Position numbers and translations under genes: made by a program. Below, in pieces: positions 49,976 through 58,304 of a stretch of DNA of 64,000 nt (within the stretch, counting starts at the first letter, position 1; every line of letters starts with the position of its first letter). The stretch covers positions 199,635 through 263,634 of the forward strand of contig NZ_JAPPWA010000001.1 in the NCBI RefSeq assembly GCF_029815055.1. Direction: 5' to 3'. The DNA comes from Ignatzschineria sp. RMDPL8A (GTDB lineage Bacteria; Pseudomonadota; Gammaproteobacteria; Cardiobacteriales; Wohlfahrtiimonadaceae). The notes beneath the pieces were generated by a model, which saw only the letters and a list, made by a program, of their open reading frames with translations, was not told the origin of the DNA and made no database searches.

Positions 49976-50779
49976 TTACCAAGCAGTCGGAAATTGATAA
50001 TCGGGGAATTTATCCTGCGCATATTGCTTAAATTGCTCTGAATTAAAGACCTCAATCACATCACCTAACCACGCTTCATTGAGATCTTTTTCACGCACAA
50101 CGCCCCAATTAATGTAGAGATCATTGGGCTCAAGTGAGAGCGCATCCGCAATTTTCAAACCCGAATTCAACGCTGCTCCGCCATTAATCGCCCCGAACGC
50201 CGCATCCTTTAATGCCCGCGGTAATAGATCCGATTGCAACTCTTTAATCTCGATCTGGTGCACATTTTCCAAAATATCTTGTTTCGACACTTTAAGCGGA
50301 TCGATGCCCTCTCTTAATTTAATCCAACCCAGCGAATCAAGAATCACCAGCGCACGCCCATAACTGCTTGGATCGTTCGGCACAATCACCACATCGCCCG
50401 CCTCAATCGCCTCTAAACTTTTCCGCTTCCCGGCATAGATGGCAAAAGGCGCATTTGGCACTTGAAAGGCCTCTTTTAGGGCTTGCTGAGTTTGCGCGCG
50501 ATACCCTTCTAAATAGGGCACATGCTGAAAAATATTCACGTCGATCGAGCCCTCATTTAATGCATTATTGAGCTGAATTCCGTCGGTAAATTCTTTTAAC
50601 GTCACCTCATATCCCTTCTCTTCTAATTGGGGGATAATCGATTCACGAACCATATCGGAAAAATGCCCAAACGACGTGCCAAATCGAATGGTCTTGACCG
50701 GCTCTTCAGATTTCTGGCACCCCAATAATACGATCGCCGGCAGTAGTAAAAAAGTTATATATTTAATCAATGCTCGCAT
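49976..50779 (-). CDS. metQ: MetQ/NlpA-family substrate-binding lipoprotein
   Basis: This is a periplasmic lipoprotein of the methionine ABC importer type. The 267-residue protein has a signal peptide with lipobox IVLLGC, then FGTSFGHFSDMVRESI, NIFQHVPYLEGY and IVPNDPSSYGRALVIL, and the NGGAALNSGL pocket. The usual permease and ATPase genes metI and metN are not adjacent, so this is an orphan receptor or serves an importer encoded elsewhere. The ligand is inferred. Confidence 0.88.
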   Translation of the reverse strand: MRALIKYITFLLLPAIVLLGCQKSEEPVKTIRFGTSFGHFSDMVRESIIPQLEEKGYEVTLKEFTDGIQLNNALNEGSIDVNIFQHVPYLEGYRAQTQQALKEAFQVPNAPFAIYAGKRKSLEAIEAGDVVIVPNDPSSYGRALVILDSLGWIKLREGIDPLKVSKQDILENVHQIEIKELQSDLLPRALKDAAFGAINGGAALNSGLKIADALSLEPNDLYINWGVVREKDLNEAWLGDVIEVFNSEQFKQYAQDKFPDYQFPTAW

Positions 50780-50965
50780 TCTATCTCCTCATTATATATG
50801 CTAATTAATTGTTTTTATTCTTAACCAAGCTTAACAATTACAGTATTTTCTTAAAATAAACAAGGGAGTATTCAAAATTCATTTAAAAACCGCTGCAATC
50901 CTTTACTTTTCAGCGCGCTTGATCCATCATTTTTCTATCCTATTTTTTATTGTGAGCATGACAAA

Positions 50966-51334
50966 ATGACCCAAAAATCACGACTTGATCAGATTATTGC
51001 CGAAACCCATCAAAATCGCCGTCAACGGGAGATGGGCTATCGAGAGCAGGCGCTTAAAATGTATCCGTGGGTATGCGGGCGCTGTCAACGGGAATTTGAT
51101 CACCGCAATGTGCGCGAATTGACCGTTCATCACCGCGATCATGACCATGATAATAACCCGAGCGATGGCAGTAACTGGGAGCTCCTTTGCCTCTATTGTC
51201 ATGATAATGAACATCAGCGCATGCAGGAAATTGCGAGCTACGGCACTACCAAAAATACCGATGGCGGCGAGATCGAGAGCACTTTTAATCCCTTTGCAGG
51301 GCTTGCGGATCTCATGAAAAAGAAAGAGTCTTAA
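50966..51334 (+). CDS. yajD: HNH nuclease family protein YajD
   Basis: The 122-residue protein closely follows E. coli YajD: YREQALKMYPWVCGRCQREF, RELTVHHRDHDHDNNP with the HH dyad, DGSNWELLCLYCHDNEHQRM, and FNPFAGLADLMKKK. The CxxC...CxxC cysteines bind zinc and the HHxDH is the HNH active site. Its cellular substrate is not established. It converges on glmS. Confidence 0.93.
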   Translation: MTQKSRLDQIIAETHQNRRQREMGYREQALKMYPWVCGRCQREFDHRNVRELTVHHRDHDHDNNPSDGSNWELLCLYCHDNEHQRMQEIASYGTTKNTDGGEIESTFNPFAGLADLMKKKES

Positions 51335-51348
51335 TTGCTAAGACTCTT
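51324..51348. terminator. Bidirectional hairpin between yajD and glmS
   Basis: AAGAGTCTTA and TAAGACTCTT form a perfect ten-base-pair stem with a five-base loop; it includes the yajD stop codon. The minus-strand side continues TCTTTTTC, so it probably ends glmS transcripts. Confidence 0.8.
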
Positions 51349-51383
51349 CTCTATTACATAATAATCACTCCCAAAAAGAGAGG

Positions 51384-53207
51384 CTACTCAACCGTCAATG
51401 ATTTGGCGAGATTGCGCGGTTTATCAATATCTTCACCGCGAATGTTAGCCACATGATAGGCAAGCAGTTGCACCGCAATGGTAAAGACAATCGGCCGTAG
51501 AAGCGGGTGAGTTTCCGGAAGCGTGAGCGTGTGATTCGCATCAACATCGGAGAAATCTCCGCCATCGCTGATCACAAAAAGCTCGCCACCTCGAGCGGAA
51601 ACCTCGTGCATATTGCCCCAAATCTTTTCAAGCAGCGCGTCATTGGGCGCAAGCACAATCACCGGCATGGATTCATCAACGAGCGCCAGTGGCCCATGTT
51701 TTAGCTCGCCTGCGGGATAACTCTCCGCATGAATATAACTAATCTCTTTGAGCTTTAGCGCCCCCTCTTCGGAAATGGGATAGAACATTCCCCGCCCTAA
51801 ATAGAGCGCATGTTCACGCCGAGCAATTTGAGTGGCAAACGTTTTTAAGCGCTCTTCCGTTAATAACGCTTGAGTGATCTCGCTTGGAAGGGTTTTGAGC
51901 GCCTTTAGATGTTCCGATAATTGCGCGGAGTCCAAACAATTTTGAACATTTGCCAAGGTATTTGCGAGTACAAATAGCGCCACCAGTTGCGCGGTAAAGG
52001 CTTTCGTTGAGGCAACGCCCACCTCAACACCGACGTTGGTATAAAATACGCAATCACTCATGCGCGGTAGCACACTTTCCTGTACATTACAGATCGATAG
52101 CGATGCCATCACTCCCGAAACTTTCGCATGTTTAAGCGCCTCAATCGTATCGAGTGTTTCGCCCGATTGAGAGAGTGTGATTACGAGCTCCCCCGATTCC
52201 ACCAATCTCTCGCGATACCGGTATTCGCTTGAAATCTCCACATCAGTAGGGAGTTTCGCTAACGTTTCAAACCACGTTTTCGCCACTTTTCCGGCAAAAT
52301 AGGAGGTCCCACAGGCGAGGATTTTAATCCGTTTTACCTTGGGAAAAATCGCGTCCGCCTCACGACCGAAAAGATCTGCTACAAATCCACGAGGCAAGAT
52401 ATTTTGGAGCATTCCCTGCAATACATCGGGCTGATTGAAAATCTCTTTTTGCATGAAATGCTGATAATTCCCGAGCTCAAGCGCTTCAAGAGAAAGGTCG
52501 GAAACGAATGTTTCACGGGAAACCTTTTGTCCTGTAAGCGTTTCACAGCGCAGAATCTCACGGGCAGTAAATGCGATCAGATCACCCTCTTCAAGATAGA
52601 GTACCTGCTCCGTTTCACTCAAAATGGCCGCAATATCGGAGGCAATGAACGTACACGCTTCCCCAAATCCAAGAAGGAGCGGGCAACCTTTACAAAGCGC
52701 GATGAGCTGATCGGGCGAGTGTTCGTCAAGCACGACAAATGCATACGCGCCCGTTAAACGTTTTCCCACAAGGCGTACTGCCTCAAAGAGCGTCGCTCCC
52801 TGCGCCATCTCAAAATGGAGGCGATGGGCAATCACTTCGGTATCGGTATCCGATAAAAATTGATAGCCCGCTTCGATTAATTCAGCCCGCTCTGCCTCGA
52901 AATTATCAATAATTCCATTATGAACCACTGCCAAATGATCGGAACAATGCGGGTGTGCATTAACCTCTTTCACCCCGCCATGAGTCGCCCAACGGGTATG
53001 ACCTATACCGATCGGACTCGTTTTATTTTGACTCTCTGACTCAAGCGCCGAAACGCGCCCCACTTTACGAATTCGCTCCAGATAGCCCCCATGCAGATAG
53101 GCGATTCCCGCAGAATCATACCCCCGATATTCAAGCTGTTTAAGTCCCGTAATGAGACTTGGGATAATATTCTTATTTTGGCTAACGGCACCGAAAATTC
53201 CACACAT
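51384..53207 (-). CDS. glmS: Glutamine-fructose-6-phosphate aminotransferase GlmS
   Basis: GlmS makes glucosamine-6-phosphate, the entry step to peptidoglycan and LPS amino sugars. The 607-residue protein begins MCGIFGAV with the Cys2 nucleophile, GYDSAGIAYL and HTRWATHGGV (glutaminase domain, 1-~240). Two SIS isomerase domains follow, with ILACGTSYFAGKVAKTW, SSEYRYRE and LTLSQSGETLDTIEAL, and the end DKPRNLAKSLTVE. GGGAG precedes the ATG. Its intact Cys2 contrasts with the Ser2 of the protein at 7057-8838. Confidence 0.98.
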   Translation of the reverse strand: MCGIFGAVSQNKNIIPSLITGLKQLEYRGYDSAGIAYLHGGYLERIRKVGRVSALESESQNKTSPIGIGHTRWATHGGVKEVNAHPHCSDHLAVVHNGIIDNFEAERAELIEAGYQFLSDTDTEVIAHRLHFEMAQGATLFEAVRLVGKRLTGAYAFVVLDEHSPDQLIALCKGCPLLLGFGEACTFIASDIAAILSETEQVLYLEEGDLIAFTAREILRCETLTGQKVSRETFVSDLSLEALELGNYQHFMQKEIFNQPDVLQGMLQNILPRGFVADLFGREADAIFPKVKRIKILACGTSYFAGKVAKTWFETLAKLPTDVEISSEYRYRERLVESGELVITLSQSGETLDTIEALKHAKVSGVMASLSICNVQESVLPRMSDCVFYTNVGVEVGVASTKAFTAQLVALFVLANTLANVQNCLDSAQLSEHLKALKTLPSEITQALLTEERLKTFATQIARREHALYLGRGMFYPISEEGALKLKEISYIHAESYPAGELKHGPLALVDESMPVIVLAPNDALLEKIWGNMHEVSARGGELFVISDGGDFSDVDANHTLTLPETHPLLRPIVFTIAVQLLAYHVANIRGEDIDKPRNLAKSLTVE

Positions 53208-53324
53208 CGATAGGCTCCCTCATTCGCAATGGTGCGATTTGTCAAAGCATCATAGTAGTGGATTTTTAAACCCTGATTTTTTAAAATTTTAAATTTTACC
53301 CCGTCATTAAATTTAAAAATTTTA

Positions 53325-54095
53325 CTAAGCCATCAGTAGCATAATGCCATTGATTCCCGCTTTCGCGCCGACAATAAAGAGAATGCCCAGGATAATGACC
53401 GTGAAGAGTCTGCGGGAAATTTTCTCACGAAGGCGAATCCCCAATAGTAAAAAAAAGAGCGATAACAGCGTAATCAGCATCAATAGCGAAAATTCCGCCA
53501 GTGGCATCGCAAAAACCAGATCGCGTAAGACCCAAAATTGCACGATTTTACCGGCTAAATAGCAGAGATTACTCGCTTTGGCAATCTCACGAGTGTCGTT
53601 ATCGGTGGATAAAAGATAGACCATAAGTAGCGGCGCCATCGCATTGGTTGACCCGCCGACAAGCCCCGCTAAAGCGCCAAATATCGCAAGCGTCACCCCA
53701 TTGACCGGAATGCGCCACACCTTGCCCGATAAACTGGTGGCCACATAAAAAATAATCACCGCGGACATGAGCAGGTAAATATAGCCCACATCCACCATAA
53801 AAAGGAGCTTCACCCCAAAATATCCGCCTAAAATGCTCGATACAACCAGCATCCAGTAGCGTTTCAAATAATGGAAAAATTCCGCAAACATCCCCCGCTC
53901 ACTGCGCGATAAAAGTACCACTAAATTGATGATCAGCGCAGGCATCAACACCATCACAATCGTTGTTTCAAGCGAATAAAAGTTGGTGAGCACTCCTGTC
54001 GTAATCATCGGAAATCCAAGTCCCGTGATCCCATGAAGGAGTGCTGAAAGGGCAAACAAAACAAGTAATAAAAGGTAGGTTAACGTAATCATCAT
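53325..54095 (-). CDS. TauE/SafE-family membrane permease
   Basis: The 256-residue protein has about eight hydrophobic segments arranged as two repeats. Each carries the glycine-rich loop of the family: GITGLGFPMITTGVL early and GALAGLVGGSTNAMAPLLMVYLL later. Members export sulfite, sulfoacetate or other anions; the substrate is unknown. It lies 74 bases downstream of the TrpF-like gene on the same strand, across a possible terminator, so it might be partly cotranscribed. Confidence 0.85.
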   Translation of the reverse strand: MMITLTYLLLLVLFALSALLHGITGLGFPMITTGVLTNFYSLETTIVMVLMPALIINLVVLLSRSERGMFAEFFHYLKRYWMLVVSSILGGYFGVKLLFMVDVGYIYLLMSAVIIFYVATSLSGKVWRIPVNGVTLAIFGALAGLVGGSTNAMAPLLMVYLLSTDNDTREIAKASNLCYLAGKIVQFWVLRDLVFAMPLAEFSLLMLITLLSLFFLLLGIRLREKISRRLFTVIILGILFIVGAKAGINGIMLLMA

Positions 54096-54144
54096 CGGGC
54101 ACCATCATTGAAAGGAGTCTCCCCCCACTATAAATCGCCCACAG

Positions 54145-54168
54145 AAAAAAGCGAGTGATTCACGCTCG
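54145..54168 (-). terminator. Possible terminator after the TrpF-like gene
   Basis: On the minus strand CGAGCGTG and CACTCGC pair with a two-base bulge and are followed by six T. It directly follows the TrpF-like stop codon. Confidence 0.5.
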
Positions 54169-54169
54169 A

Positions 54170-54760
54170 CTAACAAAGTAATGCACGTTTTTTGGGTGGC
54201 GGAGAGACAAAATCGATCTCTGATAGACTCCGATTAGGCCAATCAAGCGCTTTGATATCAAGATTCACCGACACAAAGACATTACTCAAATCGATGCGAG
54301 ACAGAAGCGATTCATTGAGCTCGACCCGCTCACCAACGCGGCCGCCTAAAAGATAAAAATCCACATCTTGATAATCCATCTTCGGATTTTCATCATCCAT
54401 ATGGGCAATTTTAATAATACGAATGGTTGATGGGAGTTTGGCGCGAAGCTCAGAAATAAAGGCTTGCGTCTCCCAGCCATTTAACAGAACGGCACTAACA
54501 TTAAGATGCTCTGCGACATAGAGAATCTCCTCTAAGTCGGCATTTTGAAAGATCGCAACGAGCGGAATCGGGGAATTGTGACCGATCTCAATCCCTTTTT
54601 GAATGGAGATGCCGTAGGGCGATGTGAGCATAAAGATAAATCCCGCGTACGAAACGCCTGCTTGGTGCAATGCTTCAAGCTCCGCGCGACTTTGAACGCC
54701 ACTCACTAATGTCTCATTACGATCACGATTAACTGCCATAAATTGATTCGACGATGCCAT
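54170..54760 (-). CDS. TrpF-like (phosphoribosylanthranilate isomerase) protein lacking catalytic residues
   Basis: The 196-residue protein has a recognisable TrpF barrel pattern: AELEALHQAGVSYAGFIFMLTSPYGIS, then VAIFQNADLEEILYVAEHLNVSAVLLNG, then LRAKLPSTIRIIKIA and DFYLLGGRVGERVE. The catalytic Cys in K-x-C-G-(I/L) is replaced by Ser20 (TLVSGVQ). The general-acid Asp in the LLD motif is Gly139 (YLLGG). QLHG is LLNG. So isomerase activity is unlikely by the known mechanism. AGGA seven bases before ATG 54760 supports the start. It is the only gene behind a Tyr-codon leader and attenuator. No trp or aro gene is adjacent. Function unknown; a regulatory or ligand-binding role is inference. Confidence 0.7.
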   Translation of the reverse strand: MASSNQFMAVNRDRNETLVSGVQSRAELEALHQAGVSYAGFIFMLTSPYGISIQKGIEIGHNSPIPLVAIFQNADLEEILYVAEHLNVSAVLLNGWETQAFISELRAKLPSTIRIIKIAHMDDENPKMDYQDVDFYLLGGRVGERVELNESLLSRIDLSNVFVSVNLDIKALDWPNRSLSEIDFVSPPPKKRALLC

Positions 54761-54795
54761 CTCTCTTTCCTTTTTAGTCACTCTTTTTAGCGCAT

Positions 54796-54824
54796 AAAAA
54801 AAGCCCGCATCGGTGTGCGGGCTT
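54796..54824 (-). terminator. Attenuator terminator before the TrpF-like gene
   Basis: On the minus strand AAGCCCGCA (54824-54816) pairs with TGCGGGCTT (54809-54801). The loop is CACCGA and five or more T follow. It lies 26 bases after the leader-peptide stop codon and 36 before the gene. The left arm can instead pair with TGCGGG in leader codons 16-18, the expected antiterminator. Confidence 0.88.
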
Positions 54825-54850
54825 CTCAATTAGTATAGGTGAATTAAATT

Positions 54851-54925
54851 TTAACCACGAACCACTATACCTCCCGCATGGTGGAGATAATAGTAGTAAT
54901 AATAGGTTGCGAAATTTAAATTCAT
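54851..54925 (-). CDS. Putative Tyr-rich leader peptide (24 aa)
   Basis: ATG at 54925 to TAA at 54851 encodes a 24-residue peptide: MNLNFAT, six consecutive Tyr (codons 8-13, mixed TAT and TAC), then LHHAGGIVVRG. Its ribosome-binding site is weak. Its position between a strong promoter and an intrinsic terminator matches amino-acid biosynthesis leader peptides such as HisL or PheL. Codons 11-15 can pair with codons 18-21 (1:2), and codons 16-21 can pair with bases downstream including the terminator's left arm (2:3). Stalling on Tyr codons should therefore favour readthrough. The role is inferred from structure. Confidence 0.8.
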   Translation of the reverse strand: MNLNFATYYYYYYLHHAGGIVVRG

Positions 54926-54966
54926 CTTGGTTCTTTCTAGTTTCTAATATAAAAACGAATCTCTCT

Positions 54967-54994
54967 ATCATAGCCTGCTAAAAAAGATTGTCAA
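54967..54994 (-). promoter_or_regulatory. Near-consensus sigma70 promoter of the Tyr leader
   Basis: On the minus strand TTGACA (54994-54989) is a perfect -35 and TATGAT (54972-54967) a five-of-six -10, spaced 16 bases. The start would be near 54960, giving a leader transcript of about 160 bases to the terminator and 200 to the gene. Confidence 0.8.
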
Positions 54995-55034
54995 TTCATT
55001 CTAAAAAAGAGCATGTTCCCGATCGTTGACACAC

Positions 55035-55057
55035 AAAAAACCTCCCAAGTGGGAGGC
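55035..55057 (-). terminator. Terminator upstream of the Tyr-leader promoter
   Basis: On the minus strand GCCTCCCACTTGGGAGG and T6 form a compact hairpin. It would end transcripts from 55224-55898 and insulate the leader promoter. Confidence 0.85.
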
Positions 55058-55223
55058 TCATTTATGTATGACGCATCATCACCTCAAAGGTTGCAAGTGC
55101 CACATTGGAAATCGCGAGCAGTAAAATGATGGCCACACTGTCAATAATGGATCATTCATTGACGTGGTTGTACCCGCACGATACAACAAAATTAGCAATG
55201 TGATCTTCCTTGATCACTTTGGC
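55058..55223 (-). other. Short non-coding stretch with a possible gene remnant
   Basis: A minus-strand frame from 55151 to 55062 reads a hydrophobic segment, VAIILLLAISNVALATFEVMM, and stops. Upstream stops in that frame and the lack of a start suggest the tail of a lost membrane protein. I did not recognise the family. Confidence 0.25.
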
Positions 55224-55898
55224 TTAGCCAAGCTCTTCCGTGAATTGATCGATATAATATTGGCGTTGCAGATTTTCATGACATTCTAAAATCATTAAAT
55301 CAATGCTACGAACGTGTTTCCGAATCTGATAGAGCCTTGAAAATACGCGGTCAAATTCGAGCAGATAACGCTTCACATCGAGCGATTCTACTGAGAAGGC
55401 CTTCTTCATCAAGAGACTACCATCAAAAATTGAGTATTTATATTCACGCTTTTCTGAGGTCACCCCGATGCGCCAATAGAGCAACGTTTCGGTATATTCA
55501 GCATAGTTGCTAAAGGCTTGATAGATCTTCCGCATCGTCGCTTTTCGCGCCGCCACCTCCACATGAAGCCATTGATTACGCTGGCGTCTTGAGTGAAATG
55601 GATTGGCGAGACTCGTCTCATAAATTGAGGCTGCCTGCCCCATTAATTCATTAAGTATCTCATTTTTATGCATCAAATCGCGGTACGATTCCACCAACGT
55701 CTCGTGAGTATGCGTTGCAAGACGGCTCAAATACGCCGCTCCAACCTGCCCAATATCATGCTGAATGCGTTCAAGACGCACGTCTAATTCGTGTAGATGA
55801 TGAGAAATCATCTCTAAACTTGCGAACTGAATCATGCGATTACAAATGCTATGACTCTTAACATGGGGATTAATTGAGATCTCTTCGTATCTACTCAT
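55224..55898 (-). CDS. Hypothetical helical protein
   Basis: I do not recognise this 224-residue protein. It has no signal peptide or membrane segment and is rich in His, Tyr, Arg and Glu with a strongly helical pattern (for example HHLHELDVRLERIQHDIGQV and LLEFDRVFSRLYQIRKHVRSIDLMILECHENL). Residues 95-160 are aromatic-rich (NYAEYTETLLYWRIG). It is monocistronic, in a run of unknown genes before the MFS transporter, and is likely cytoplasmic. Confidence 0.7.
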   Translation of the reverse strand: MSRYEEISINPHVKSHSICNRMIQFASLEMISHHLHELDVRLERIQHDIGQVGAAYLSRLATHTHETLVESYRDLMHKNEILNELMGQAASIYETSLANPFHSRRQRNQWLHVEVAARKATMRKIYQAFSNYAEYTETLLYWRIGVTSEKREYKYSIFDGSLLMKKAFSVESLDVKRYLLEFDRVFSRLYQIRKHVRSIDLMILECHENLQRQYYIDQFTEELG

Positions 55899-56042
55899 AA
55901 TCCGCCCACGCCCCCTAAGACAAAAATAAGGCTGAACAAATTGCGTCCTTTAGAATTCTTATAATTCGTTTACATTAAAGCAACTCATCTCAATCGTGAC
56001 TCCTCCATCGATCAAGATGAGACCTGACTGCTTTTGAGCTGA

Positions 56043-56276
56043 TTACTCCTTCCAGAGATACTTATCCATCCACTCTTCCATCTCTTTAAGCGAGTTTTGA
56101 GCAATCTGCTGGATATCTAATTTATATTTCTGCAATTCTTCGCGAGACGCTGTTTTCTCGTCGATTGCATAGCTTTGCGCTAAGTACTGGTGCGTATAAC
56201 GACGCATGAAGTTGCCCACATTCTCCACTAAATCTTTACAAACACAATCCATCAGCTCTTTTTCATTCTCACACAT
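56043..56276 (-). CDS. Small hypothetical protein
   Basis: The 77-residue protein is charged and helical, with three cysteines near the N-terminus (MCENEKELMDCVCKDL) and a C-terminal stretch of Glu, Met, Trp (KEMEEWMDKYLWKE). I know no family. Codon use resembles the neighbours and the frame has no competing ORF of similar length. No clear ribosome-binding site or partner is visible. Confidence 0.55.
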   Translation of the reverse strand: MCENEKELMDCVCKDLVENVGNFMRRYTHQYLAQSYAIDEKTASREELQKYKLDIQQIAQNSLKEMEEWMDKYLWKE

Positions 56277-56685
56277 AATCCGATAATTCCTTCATCAATT
56301 GTTGAGTCAAAGTTAATGATATATTGCTTACAATTCTTAACATAAACTGTATGATCATGATTGTGATTCATATTATTATAATTGTCAACATGATTTTATC
56401 GACAAAGCATGGTATGCGATTATTATTTACCGCCCGATGACACCCCATCGAGCGACCATTAGTAATCGTAGAGTTTGAAAAATATTGTCCAAAACTGCTC
56501 AATTTTACACGGATTTACCGCAAAAACCGCCATAAAACTTGCATATTGGTGCATTTTGTAACAATCTCACAGATTACTAATTTCAATCTTGTCGATAAAT
56601 AGATTACAACTGTAATCGTTTTCCAATTATCAATATATGTAAAGAAAAGACCATTTTAGGTATAATAACCCTAACTTTTAGCCAC
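56277..56685. other. AT-rich intergenic region
   Basis: No credible gene is visible in about 400 bases. TATAAT at 56661-56666 is the only promoter-like element, facing the plus strand, with no gene downstream. The short inverted repeat GATTACAACTGTAATC at 56602-56617 is the only other feature. Confidence 0.3.
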
Positions 56686-56710
56686 AAAAAAGCCCCCAAT
56701 TACGGAGGCT
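56686..56710 (-). terminator. Terminator after the MFS transporter
   Basis: On the minus strand AGCCTCC and GGGGGCT form the stem, followed by T6, 58 bases after the MFS stop codon. Confidence 0.85.
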
Positions 56711-56767
56711 TTGAGCAATAAACAGACAATTGTTAAGCAGTGTAAATAACCTATGATTTTATATAAG

Positions 56768-58042
56768 TTATTTTTTACCTATAACGGCCGTGCGATAATC
56801 CGTTCGCTTAGGTAATCGCACCGAAATCATGGAGGCTAAAATCAAGAGCGCGCCCGCGGCACCAAAGGCAATCCAGTGCGTCCCGTAACGCTCATAGCCC
56901 CAACCGCCAAGCCACGTGCTCAACGTTGCACCAATTTGATGGCCTAAAAAGGCCCATCCATAGAGCATTCCCACCATTTTCGCACCATACAGATCCGCCA
57001 GCATACTCGATGAAAGCCCCATATTTCCTGCCCAGACAAGCCCACCAATAATAGTGACAATGTAGAGTTGCAGCGGCGTCATTACCGACACTAAACATAA
57101 AAAGGCGATCCCGCGGACAAGATAGATCATCATTAAAATATACCGGTGCTCCACACGAGAGGCAATTCGCCCGATCATCACCGTGCTAAACATTGCCACA
57201 AAGCCGATCAGACTAATGCCAAACGAGCTCACCTCTTTGGAAAATCCATGATCCACCAACATCGGCACCGCATGGGTTCCAAGAAGATTCATACTAAAAC
57301 CACAAGCAAAAACACCTGCGCAAATTTGCCAAAACGGACGCGTTTTTAACACTTCACGAAAGCTCAGTGCCGGCGGGGTTTGCGCTTTAATGCTCTCATT
57401 GGTTACCACTTGCGGAATATCAGCCCCGTAAAGATCGGCATGTTTTGGCGGGTTTTCTCGCACCACGGTAAATGACACAAGCAAGGTTAATCCGGCAAAA
57501 ACGGCGGCATAGCCGAGCATCGTATTCTCCCAACCCACCTGCTTAATCATCGCGGTAAAGAGTGGCGTCATAATGGCAATTCCCGCCATCGAGCCTGTTG
57601 AAAGAAAGAGTAAGGCCATCGCACGGCGTTTAATAAACCAACGACTAATCAGCTGAGTAAAAGCCACGGGACTGGTGAACGCGAGCCCCATCGAGAGTAA
57701 GATTCCGTAAAAGAAGGTAAAGAGCCAAGTATTGGTGGCGTAAATCGTTCCAAGCAGCGAAATCGAGACCAAGATCGCGCCAATAATCAGCACAAATCGC
57801 GTTCCACGACGGGCCACACAATAACCGGCAATCGGCATTCCAATCCCATAAAAGAGCATTCCAATTGCCACCACGCCCGATAACCAACTCCTCGTCACCC
57901 CAAGCCCTTCACTCATTGGAATCACAAACGGGCCAATGCTCATGCGCATCCCGACAGTGATCATCGTCAACAGTGAGGCGGCCATTACAATATTCCAGCC
58001 AAAATACCACCCTTTCGATGGCGTTAAACCCTGTTTTTTCAT
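56768..58042 (-). CDS. MFS transporter (oxalate/formate-antiporter-like, OFA type)
   Basis: The 424-residue protein has 12 hydrophobic segments in two halves. It begins WYFGWNIVMAASLLTMITVGMRMSIGPFVIPMSEGLGVTRSWLSG, the pattern of OFA/monocarboxylate MFS members, with GYCVARRGTRFVLIIG in loop 2-3 and TRPFWQICAGVFACGFSMNLLGTHAVP opening the second half. The substrate is probably an organic anion but is not predictable. It has its own terminator. The start has only a weak ribosome-binding site. Confidence 0.85.
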   Translation of the reverse strand: MKKQGLTPSKGWYFGWNIVMAASLLTMITVGMRMSIGPFVIPMSEGLGVTRSWLSGVVAIGMLFYGIGMPIAGYCVARRGTRFVLIIGAILVSISLLGTIYATNTWLFTFFYGILLSMGLAFTSPVAFTQLISRWFIKRRAMALLFLSTGSMAGIAIMTPLFTAMIKQVGWENTMLGYAAVFAGLTLLVSFTVVRENPPKHADLYGADIPQVVTNESIKAQTPPALSFREVLKTRPFWQICAGVFACGFSMNLLGTHAVPMLVDHGFSKEVSSFGISLIGFVAMFSTVMIGRIASRVEHRYILMMIYLVRGIAFLCLVSVMTPLQLYIVTIIGGLVWAGNMGLSSSMLADLYGAKMVGMLYGWAFLGHQIGATLSTWLGGWGYERYGTHWIAFGAAGALLILASMISVRLPKRTDYRTAVIGKK

Positions 58043-58186
58043 CTAAAAATTCTCATCCTTAAGTCTTAATTCTGATCGAGTCTGTTATTAGTATCGCTTC
58101 GTCAAAAAAGCCTCTACCAAGATAGGTGCTTTCGAAACAGGTTTCAAATCATTTAAGCATTTAGTGAACTATTTTCCATCGGCAAT

Positions 58187-58220
58187 AAAAAAGCCCTAAG
58201 AAACGTAAGTCACCTAGGGC
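58187..58220 (-). terminator. Terminator between the IS1595 remnant and the MFS gene
   Basis: On the minus strand GCCCTAGG pairs with CTTAGGGC and T6 follows. It would stop transcripts leaving the IS remnant before the MFS gene. Confidence 0.8.
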
Positions 58221-58304
58221 GTTTAGAGATCAATTTTGTCGGATCTCAAATATAATGCTCCCTTTGCTAACCGATTGCACTACCACCTTTGGATAATATA
58301 AATA

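Noticed and set aside
51384-53207. glmS ribozyme upstream of glmS
   Set aside because: The region after 53207 is short and AT-rich with no recognisable ribozyme core; such ribozymes are typical of Gram-positives.
54762-54829. Upstream extension of the TrpF-like frame to 54829
   Set aside because: It would start inside the attenuator terminator and lacks a ribosome-binding site. The ATG at 54760 has one and is after the terminator.
55062-55151. A small hydrophobic protein gene
   Set aside because: The frame has no start codon and an upstream stop. It looks like a remnant at most.
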